Origin: Acidimicrobiia bacterium | GTDB lineage: Bacteria; Actinomycetota; Acidimicrobiia; IMCC26256; JAENVU01 | DNA length: 5,641 nucleotides | Direction: 5' to 3' | Assembly (NCBI GenBank): GCA_017882945.1 | Contig: JADGON010000173.1 | Coordinates: forward strand, 1-5,641 | Part shown: positions 1-5,641 of the stretch, piece by piece | How positions within the stretch are numbered: position 1 is the stretch's first letter | How the letters are laid out: each line of letters begins with the position of its first letter | Made by a program: the position numbers and the translations under genes | The notes under the pieces: model-generated | Database searches by the model: none | What the model was told of the DNA's origin: nothing | The model's input: the letters and a program-made list of their open reading frames with translations, nothing else

Positions 1-38
1 CGGACGTGGGAGCGACCCAGTGGGTAGTGTGCGCGGGC

Positions 39-1295
<1,257 letters not shown>

Positions 1296-1308
1296 AGAGC
1301 AACGGTCT

Positions 1309-2511
1309 GTGGGTGGCTACGCGGTCGTCTTCGCGGTCGCGCTGCTGACGACGCTCGCACTGACGCCGCTCGTGCGGCGGTTCGCGATCCGCATCGGTGC
1401 GATCGTCCCGCCGAACGCCCGGGGCGTGCACACGAAGGCGATGCCGACGCTCGGTGGCGTCGCGATGTTCGTCGGCTTCCTCGTCGCGATGGCGGTGGCG
1501 TCGCGCATCCCGCAGTTCAAGGACATGTTCGAAGGCTCGTCGGCGCCGGCCGGGCTGATGCTCGGGGCGGGAGTGATGTTCGCGGTCGGCGCGCTCGACG
1601 ACCTCCGCGACGTCTCGCCCCCGGCCAAGATCGCCGGGATGGTGCTCGCCGGGAGCCTCCTCTCGCTCTTCGGCATCTCGATGCTGTTCTTCCGGGTGCC
1701 GTTCGCGGGCCAGGACACGCTGGTGCTCTCGGCCGACCTGGCCCCGCTCGTGACGGTCATCGTGGTCGTGGTCTTCGCCAATGCGATCAACCTGATCGAC
1801 GGCCTTGACGGCCTCGCCGCAGGGATCGTCATCATCGCCGGAAGCGCGCTGTTCCTCTACTCGGATCGGCTGTTCAAGGACGGCTTCCTCGAGGGCGACA
1901 ACATCGCGCCCCTTGTCGCGGTGATCGCGGTCGGGATCTGCGTCGGCTTCCTGCCCTACAACTTCAACCCGGCCCGCATCTTCATGGGCGATGCGGGCGC
2001 GTTGTTCCTCGGATTGCTGTTGGCGACGACCACCATCACGATCGGTGGCCACGCCGACTACTCGTACCCGGGCACCACGTACTTCTTCTACGCACCGCTG
2101 TTCATCCCCATCGTGATCCTCGGGGTGCCGATCATCGACACGGCATTCTCCGTGGTGCGGCGCGCCGTGCGCGGCCGGTCGTTCGCGGTCGCGGACAAGG
2201 ACCACCTCCATCACCGCCTCATGCGGCTCGGCCACGGGCCCCGGCGCACCGTCGTGATCCTGTGGCTCTGGACCGCGCTCCTCTCCGGCCTCGCGCTGCT
2301 CCCGACCTACACCCAGTCGGGCAACCTCAACGCGCTGGTGCCGATCGGGGTGATGGCGCTCGCGCTGATCCTCTACGCGTTGTTCTTCCCCGGCCGGCGC
2401 GACGCCCGGACCGATCCCGACAACGAGGCGGGCGACGACGAGCAGGAGGGCCCGCCGCCCCCGCTCGGCGAGGTCGTCGATCTGGAGAGCCGCCGCCGCG
2501 GCGCCGGCTAG
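1309..2511 (+). CDS. wecA: WecA/Rfe-type undecaprenyl-phosphate sugar-1-phosphate transferase
   Basis: This is a polytopic membrane enzyme of the MraY/WecA/TagO family. It would transfer a sugar-1-phosphate, typically GlcNAc-1-phosphate, from a UDP-sugar to polyprenyl phosphate, the first step of cell-wall polymer or glycan assembly. GTG 1309 was chosen because a hydrophobic helix begins at once and a GAGAG ribosome site (1295-1299) lies 9 nt upstream; this gives 400 aa. Motifs in order are RGVHTKAMPTLGG (38-50), DDLRD (D97, D98, D101), NAINLIDGLDGLAAG (158-172, with D164 and D167), FNPARIFMGDAGA (D228) and DKDHLHHRLMRLG (H299, H301, H302). The HLHH motif favours WecA/TagO over MraY, which makes lipid I. 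The family's usual GDxGS reads GDAGA here. The last roughly 38 residues form a charged, acidic, proline-containing cytoplasmic tail. The mycobacterial counterpart is Rv1302 (rfe), also just upstream of atp genes. The exact donor sugar cannot be told from sequence. Confidence 0.9.
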   Translation: MGGYAVVFAVALLTTLALTPLVRRFAIRIGAIVPPNARGVHTKAMPTLGGVAMFVGFLVAMAVASRIPQFKDMFEGSSAPAGLMLGAGVMFAVGALDDLRDVSPPAKIAGMVLAGSLLSLFGISMLFFRVPFAGQDTLVLSADLAPLVTVIVVVVFANAINLIDGLDGLAAGIVIIAGSALFLYSDRLFKDGFLEGDNIAPLVAVIAVGICVGFLPYNFNPARIFMGDAGALFLGLLLATTTITIGGHADYSYPGTTYFFYAPLFIPIVILGVPIIDTAFSVVRRAVRGRSFAVADKDHLHHRLMRLGHGPRRTVVILWLWTALLSGLALLPTYTQSGNLNALVPIGVMALALILYALFFPGRRDARTDPDNEAGDDEQEGPPPPLGEVVDLESRRRGAG

Positions 2512-2541
2512 CAATTCTTCCTCGGAGATCCTGGCTTCGGT

Positions 2542-2570
2542 TTGACCGTGGCAAGGGCGCCGGGTAGTTT
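2542..2570 (+). promoter_or_regulatory. Candidate sigma70-type promoter of the ATP synthase operon
   Basis: A -35 box TTGACC (2542-2547) and a -10 box TAGTTT (2565-2570) are separated by exactly 17 nt, in the only sizeable intergenic region of the window. The -10 fits the TANNNT form usual for actinobacterial housekeeping sigma factors. Transcription would start near 2577, giving a leader of about 50 nt before atpZ. Its position in front of the whole atp cluster supports the reading. No transcript data are available here. Confidence 0.6.
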
Positions 2571-2591
2571 GCGAATACATTCACAAGCAGG

Positions 2592-2628
2592 GGCTCAGCC
2601 GCCCGTGAGGCGTCGCGAACGGCGAGCC
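2592..2628 (+). promoter_or_regulatory. GC-rich leader hairpin before atpZ
   Basis: GGCTC (2592-2596) plus GCCG (2598-2601) can pair with CGGC (2620-2623) plus GAGCC (2624-2628). This makes a 9-bp stem with one bulged A (2597) and an 18-nt loop. It would lie in the 5' leader made from the promoter at 2542-2570 and would end 1 nt before the GTG at 2630. No U tract follows, so it is not an intrinsic terminator. A role in translation control or mRNA stability is inference, and chance pairing is possible in such GC-rich DNA. Confidence 0.35.
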
Positions 2629-2629
2629 G

Positions 2630-2911
2630 GTGGGGGAAGATCGGGGCTTGGAACTCCGGAGCAAATGGGCGAAGCCCAGTAGCGGTGGACCCGACGACGG
2701 GCTCAGTCAGGCGCTGAGCCTGGTGGTCGGCCCCGTGCTCTTCGCCTTCGTCGGCTACCTCGTCGACCAGAGGCTCGGAACCGGCCCGCTGTTCCTGGTG
2801 GGTTTCGGGATCCTCGGCTTCCTGGGCGCCGTCGTTGCCCTGTACTTCCGATACCAGGCCACCGTGACCAGGCAAGAGGCCGACAAACCATGGAATCGTC
2901 GACAGTGGTAG
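2630..2911 (+). CDS. atpZ: AtpZ/AtpI-family ATP synthase accessory membrane protein
   Basis: This is a small two-helix membrane protein of the AtpZ type (ATPase_gene1 family), found at the head of many atp operons and linked in other bacteria to Fo/c-ring assembly and possibly Mg2+ handling. The 93-aa product has a short polar N-terminus, a first membrane segment at about 25-44 (GPVLFAFVGYLVDQRLGT, with the conserved Asp46 at its end) and a second at about 53-73 (glycine-rich, FGILGFLGAVVALYFRYQ). The C-terminal tail is polar. The start is uncertain. GTG 2630 has only a weak site (GGCGAG, 3 nt away). TTG 2648 has a better-spaced purine run (GGGGGAAG, 2632-2639, 8 nt away) and would give 87 aa. 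The 3' end overlaps the next gene by 22 nt, suggesting coupled translation. Family assignment rests on topology, motif pattern and position. Confidence 0.8.
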   Translation: MGEDRGLELRSKWAKPSSGGPDDGLSQALSLVVGPVLFAFVGYLVDQRLGTGPLFLVGFGILGFLGAVVALYFRYQATVTRQEADKPWNRRQW

Positions 2912-3354
2912 CTGCATCCGAGCTCCCCGTGGCTCACGAGAGCCGGATCGCCGACCACCTGGCGCGTCACGCCCTCCTGGTCGCGCCGGTCGTGATCCTG
3001 GGCTGCGGGCTCGTCCGTGGGATCGACGGTGCGATCAGCGCCGCGATCGGACTCGCGCTCGTGGCGCTCAACTTCATCGTCTCCGCCCGGCTCATCGGTT
3101 GGGCCGCCGCCAAGTCGCTCACCCTCCTCCAGGGCGCAGTGCTCGGCGGCTTCGTGGTCCGGCTCTTCGCGCTCACCCTCATCGTGCTCGGACTCGAGCA
3201 GTTCTCGTTCATCGATCTTCCCGTGCTCGTGCTCACCATCGCGGTGACCCACATCGGCTTGCTGATCTGGGAGACCCGCTACGTGAGCCTCACCCTCGCG
3301 GCTCCCGGCCTCAAGCCGGGCGTCAACGAGCGTGAGCCCAAGGACAAGGAGTAG
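2890..3354 (+). CDS. atpI: ATP synthase I-type accessory membrane protein
   Basis: A 154-aa membrane protein with four predicted helices (about 27-43, 47-70, 79-102 and 108-127), matching the ATP synthase protein I family (ATP_synt_I). Members lie just before atpB and help assemble the c-ring or Fo sector. They are usually not part of the finished enzyme. Family-like features are the glycine and asparagine in the second helix (G54, N61) and an arginine early in the third (R91). The 26-residue N-terminus and the KPGVNEREPKDKE tail are polar. ATG 2890 lies inside the end of atpZ and is preceded by AAGAGG (2874-2879) at 10 nt. A downstream GTG (2905) has no comparable site. Its stop codon is immediately preceded by, and shares a base with, the atpB ribosome site. 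Actinobacterial versions such as mycobacterial Rv1303 are divergent, so the name rests partly on position. Confidence 0.75.
   Translation: MESSTVVAASELPVAHESRIADHLARHALLVAPVVILGCGLVRGIDGAISAAIGLALVALNFIVSARLIGWAAAKSLTLLQGAVLGGFVVRLFALTLIVLGLEQFSFIDLPVLVLTIAVTHIGLLIWETRYVSLTLAAPGLKPGVNEREPKDKE
3346..3351 (+). promoter_or_regulatory. Ribosome binding site fixing the atpB GTG start
   Basis: AAGGAG sits 8 nt before GTG 3360 and immediately before the atpI stop codon (TAG 3352-3354). It is one of the strongest Shine-Dalgarno matches in the window and settles the GTG start of atpB. A ribosome finishing atpI would cover the site, which suggests translational coupling. Confidence 0.75.
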
Positions 3355-3359
3355 CTGGC

Positions 3360-4121
3360 GTGAGTCTCGGGGTCTTCGTCTTCCCACCGATCGACGAGCT
3401 CTTCCGTTGGAAGGACATCGCGTTCAAGGGCCAGTTCTACGCGATCAACAAGACGAGCCTGCTCGTCATGATCTCGTCGGTGTTGATCCTCGCCATCTTC
3501 GTCGGCGGCAGTCGCCGGATGAAGCTGGTGCCCAAGGGCTTCCAGAACGTCTTGGAGATGACCTACGAGTTCGTCGACCGAGGGATCACGCGCGACGTGA
3601 TCGGCAACGACGCGACCCGCTTCACCCCGTTCCTCGGGAGTCTCTTCCTCTTCATCCTGTTCCTGAACTTCTGGGAAGTCATCCCGTTCATCCAGTTCCC
3701 GCCGACCTCGCGGTTCGCGATCCCACTGTTCCTCGCGCTGATGGTCTACGTCCTGTACTGGTTCCTGGGCTTCAAGCACCAGGGGATCAAGTACCTCACT
3801 GGCCACCTGTTCCCGGCCGGCGTGCCGCTCGCGCTCTACATCCTCGTGACGCCCATCGAGCTCGTGCAGATCCTGCTCGTCCGGCCCTTCTCGCTGGCGG
3901 TCCGACTCCTTGCCAACATGATGGCGGGGCACATCCTGCTCACCGCGCTGGCGTTGCTCACCGCGTACACGCTCAAGAACGCTCCGATCATCGCCCTGGG
4001 TCCGTTCGCGCTCAATATCGGGGTCACCGCGTTCGAGATCCTGGTCGGCTTCCTGCAGGCCTACATCTTCACGCTGCTGACCGCCGTCTACATCGCCGAT
4101 TCACTACACGCCGAGCACTAG
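3360..4121 (+). CDS. atpB: F1Fo ATP synthase subunit a
   Basis: Subunit a is the membrane stator protein with the two proton half-channels next to the c-ring. The 253-aa product starts at GTG 3360. Helices are visible at about 34-50, 90-110, 115-138, 152-174 and in the C-terminal hairpin at about 180-250. The essential arginine is R182 in SLAVRLLANMMAGH, equivalent to E. coli R210. Q233 in FLQAYIFTLLTAVYI matches E. coli Q252. H191 sits where E. coli has E219, and E226 where E. coli has H245; this is the reciprocal pair seen in mitochondrial ATP6. Other family marks are GHLFPAGVPLALYILVTPIE and FLNFWEVIPF. It lies 5 nt after atpI and 11 nt before atpE. The gene is complete with no disrupted motif. 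Confidence 0.97.
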   Translation: MSLGVFVFPPIDELFRWKDIAFKGQFYAINKTSLLVMISSVLILAIFVGGSRRMKLVPKGFQNVLEMTYEFVDRGITRDVIGNDATRFTPFLGSLFLFILFLNFWEVIPFIQFPPTSRFAIPLFLALMVYVLYWFLGFKHQGIKYLTGHLFPAGVPLALYILVTPIELVQILLVRPFSLAVRLLANMMAGHILLTALALLTAYTLKNAPIIALGPFALNIGVTAFEILVGFLQAYIFTLLTAVYIADSLHAEH

Positions 4122-4132
4122 GAGAGACTGAC

Positions 4133-4393
4133 ATGCACGACCTCGTAATCGCCGCGCAACAGGCCGGAGAGCTCAAAGCCGGCCTCCAGTCCATCGGCGC
4201 CGGCATCGTCTACGGTGCCGCCGCCATCGGCCCGGGCATCGGCATCGGCATCGTGGTGGGCAACGCCATCACGGCCATGGCCCGCCAGCCCGAGATGGCC
4301 GGACCGGTCCGCACCACGATGTTCCTCGGCATCGCGTTCACCGAGGCGCTCGCGCTGTTCGGGTTCGTCCTCTTCTTCCTCGCCAAGAGCTAG
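4133..4393 (+). CDS. atpE: F1Fo ATP synthase subunit c
   Basis: This is the proteolipid that forms the rotating c-ring. The 86-aa product is a helical hairpin: a glycine-rich first helix (GPGIGIGIVVG, 33-43), the polar loop RQPE (51-54) that touches gamma/epsilon, and a second helix with the ion-binding Glu71 in FTEALALFGFVLFF. Sodium-type rings carry Gln in the first helix and Glu-Ser in the second. Here those places hold Ile38 and Glu71-Ala72, so proton coupling is expected. The start is set by AGGAG (4120-4124), 8 nt before the ATG and overlapping the atpB stop. The reading frame stays open far upstream inside atpB, but that part is a shadow. The N-terminus MHDLVIAAQQAGELKAG is polar and slightly longer than in many homologues. 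Confidence 0.97.
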   Translation: MHDLVIAAQQAGELKAGLQSIGAGIVYGAAAIGPGIGIGIVVGNAITAMARQPEMAGPVRTTMFLGIAFTEALALFGFVLFFLAKS

Positions 4394-4403
4394 GGCGTCC
4401 GTC

Positions 4404-4937
4404 ATGCATCTTGCAGTGCTGCTCGCAGCCGAGAGCGTGAAGGCGAAGAACCCGATCGTCCCGGAGACCAAAGAGATCATCTGGGCCGTCGTCAGCTTCG
4501 TCATCGTCTTCGGACTGCTCGCGTGGAAGGCGTGGCCGGCGATCAAGAAGGCCATCGCGGACCGCGAGGCGCACATCCGCACCGACCTGGAGCGGGCCGA
4601 GTCCGCCAAGGACGAGGCCGAGTCGTCGCTCGTCGAGTACCAGCGCCAGCTGGCCGAGGCGCGCAACGAGGCCGGGAAGATCATCGAGGAGGCCCGACTC
4701 GCGGCCGACCAGGTGCGCAAGGACCTGATCGCCCGGGCCGAAGCCGACGCGACGGAGCTTCGCGGTCGCGCGCAGGACGACATCCGTCTGGCGACCGAGC
4801 GGGCCCTCGCCGACCTGCAGAGCCGCGTGGCCGAGCTGTCGATCGAGCTGGCCGAGAAGGTCGTCGAGCGGAACCTCGACCACGACACCCAGATCGCACT
4901 GATCGAGAGCTACATCAACCAGGTGGGGAGCCGGTAG
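4404..4937 (+). CDS. atpF: F1Fo ATP synthase subunit b
   Basis: Subunit b is the peripheral stalk, holding F1 to subunit a so that rotation does work. The 177-aa product has a short N-terminal segment (MHLAVLLAAESVKAKNPIVPE), one membrane helix at about 25-44 (IIWAVVSFVIVFGLLAWKAW), then a long charged Ala/Glu/Arg-rich coiled coil to the C-terminus. This fits the family at normal length. ATG 4404 is the start that gives the expected N-terminus; the frame is open upstream inside atpE, but that part is a shadow. The ribosome site is weak (TAGGG, 4391-4395, made partly of the atpE stop), so coupling to atpE may matter. Only a single b gene is present, and it is not fused to delta, unlike mycobacteria. 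Confidence 0.95.
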   Translation: MHLAVLLAAESVKAKNPIVPETKEIIWAVVSFVIVFGLLAWKAWPAIKKAIADREAHIRTDLERAESAKDEAESSLVEYQRQLAEARNEAGKIIEEARLAADQVRKDLIARAEADATELRGRAQDDIRLATERALADLQSRVAELSIELAEKVVERNLDHDTQIALIESYINQVGSR

Positions 4938-4940
4938 GCA

Positions 4941-5477
4941 ATGGCCGAGACCATCAGTGAGCGCATCGAGGCCTACGCCAAGGCCCTGCTGGAGGTCGCC
5001 CGCGCCGAGGGCATGCTCGGCGAGGTGGAGGACGACCTCTTCCGCTTTGCGCGCGTGTTCGAGGGCAACGACGACCTGCGCATGGCGCTGACCGATCCCT
5101 CGCTGCCGACGGACCGTCGGATGGCCGTGGTCGAGGAGCTCATGGGTGGCAAGGCGCTCAACGTGTCGGCGGCGCTCGCTTCCTTCGTCGTGGGCATCGG
5201 CCGGGCGCACGAGCTCCCGGCCATCGTCGGACGCTTCGTGGAGCTGGCCGCGGCCGAGCGCCAGCACGAGGTGGCCGAGATCCGCAGCGCAGTGCCGCTC
5301 GACGAGGGTCAACGGACCCGTCTCGCCGCGGCGCTCTCGCAGGCGACGGGCAAGCGGGTCGAGGTCAAGGTCATCGTCGACGAGAAGGTGCTCGGCGGCA
5401 TCGTTGCTCGCGTCGGCGACACCGTGATCGACGGCACGATCCGGCACCGGCTCGAGCAGCTGAAGGAAACCATCTGA
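4941..5477 (+). CDS. atpH: F1Fo ATP synthase subunit delta
   Basis: Delta (OSCP type) sits on top of F1 and joins subunit b to the alpha N-termini. The 178-aa product is of normal length for a stand-alone delta. The N-terminal helical domain opens with the typical YAKALLEVARAEG stretch (12-24). The C-terminal signature is VDEKVLGGIVARVGDTVID followed by GTIRHRLEQL (about 146-174). The ATG follows the atpF stop by only 3 nt and has GGGGAG (4925-4930) 10 nt upstream, inside atpF, so the two are almost certainly coupled. Its TGA overlaps an ATG (TGATG) that opens a 15-codon mini-ORF. Confidence 0.95.
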   Translation: MAETISERIEAYAKALLEVARAEGMLGEVEDDLFRFARVFEGNDDLRMALTDPSLPTDRRMAVVEELMGGKALNVSAALASFVVGIGRAHELPAIVGRFVELAAAERQHEVAEIRSAVPLDEGQRTRLAAALSQATGKRVEVKVIVDEKVLGGIVARVGDTVIDGTIRHRLEQLKETI

Positions 5478-5502
5478 TGCGAAGCGAACTCACGGGAATC
5501 TT

Positions 5503-5508
5503 GGGGAG
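5503..5508 (+). promoter_or_regulatory. Ribosome binding site of atpA
   Basis: GGGGAG lies 8 nt before ATG 5517. It supports that ATG, rather than the ATG at 5477, as the true start of the alpha subunit. Confidence 0.65.
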
Positions 5509-5516
5509 CACGCAAC

Positions 5517-5641
5517 ATGGCTGAGTTGACCATCAACGCCGACGAGATCGCGGCCGCGCTGCGCAAGCACGTCGGCACGTTCACCCCGGCGCTGTCGAAG
5601 GACCAGGTCGGGCGCATCCTCGAAGTCGGCGACGGCATCGC
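5517..5641 (+). CDS. atpA: F1Fo ATP synthase subunit alpha, N-terminal part (cut by window end)
   Basis: Only the first 41 codons are present. They encode MAELTINADEIAAALRKHV and continue to ...VGRILEVGDGI, the regulatory N-terminal helix that contacts delta, followed by the first strand of the alpha beta-barrel. The alternating LTINADEI opening and the VGDGI motif are typical of bacterial alpha subunits. The nucleotide-binding P-loop lies beyond the window. The gene follows atpH by 39 nt, with its own good ribosome site. Identification is firm because of the match and the fixed atpH-atpA order. Confidence 0.93.
   Translation, partial: MAELTINADEIAAALRKHVGTFTPALSKDQVGRILEVGDGI

Noticed and set aside
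1..27. Possible last codons of an upstream gene (frame 1: RTWERPSG then TAG at 25-27)
   Set aside because: A stop 11 nt before the glyA ATG would fit the end of a neighbouring gene, but eight residues are too few to support a gene or name one.
6..38. GTG 6 as the glyA start
   Set aside because: The extra 11 residues (MGATQWVVCAG) are unlike serine hydroxymethyltransferase N-termini, and ATG 39 gives the normal start.
2494..2503. Perfect 10-bp palindrome CGCCGCGGCG near the wecA stop as a terminator
   Set aside because: It lies in coding sequence, has no loop and is not followed by a T tract; runs like this are common in GC-rich DNA.
3332..4132. A long plus-strand frame through atpB that runs in frame into atpE
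   Set aside because: The upstream 267 codons are Arg/Pro/His-rich shadow sequence of atpB. The ribosome site at 4120-4124 and the subunit c homology place the true start at ATG 4133.
4338..5447. A 369-codon minus-strand open frame opposite atpF and atpH
   Set aside because: It is the mirror of GC-biased third positions in well-supported plus-strand genes; it has no family features and runs across gene boundaries.

Overview
The window is a GC-rich stretch of bacterial chromosome, read entirely from the + strand, with tightly packed genes and a mix of ATG and GTG starts. The gene order is glyA, a WecA/Rfe-type polyprenyl-phosphate sugar-1-phosphate transferase, then the start of an F1Fo ATP synthase operon (atpZ, atpI, atpB, atpE, atpF, atpH, atpA). 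From memory, placing glyA and an rfe/wecA-like gene just before atp genes is typical of Actinobacteria (Streptomyces has glyA-rfe-atpI-atpB; Mycobacterium has rfe-Rv1303-atpB). Subunits b and delta are separate proteins here, which argues against mycobacteria, where they are fused. A deep-branching actinobacterial group such as Acidimicrobiia is a reasonable guess, but the sequence alone does not settle it.

Region 1 (about 39-2511) holds two housekeeping genes 13 nt apart. Serine hydroxymethyltransferase feeds one-carbon metabolism. The integral-membrane GT4-family transferase would load a sugar-1-phosphate onto undecaprenyl or decaprenyl phosphate for cell-wall polymer synthesis. No terminator is visible between them or after the second gene.

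Region 2 (2512-2629) is the only real intergenic region, 118 nt long. It holds a convincing sigma70-like promoter (TTGACC, 17 nt, TAGTTT) and, just downstream, a bulged GC-rich hairpin that ends next to the first possible start codon of atpZ. This is the likely main promoter and leader of the ATP synthase operon, although read-through from glyA-wecA is possible.

Region 3 (2630-5641) is the ATP synthase operon. Two small membrane proteins linked to Fo assembly (AtpZ and AtpI, overlapping by 22 nt) precede Fo subunits a, c and b, then F1 delta and the first 41 codons of F1 alpha. All catalytically important Fo residues are present: Arg182 in a and Glu71 in c. The c-ring residues point to proton rather than sodium coupling. 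The operon continues beyond the window, presumably with gamma, beta and epsilon.

There is no mobile element, CRISPR array, tRNA or rRNA, and no sign of a new system. The points most worth checking are the promoter and leader hairpin, the uncertain atpZ start, a 15-codon mini-ORF bridging atpH and atpA, and lineage-specific residue choices in subunits a and c.
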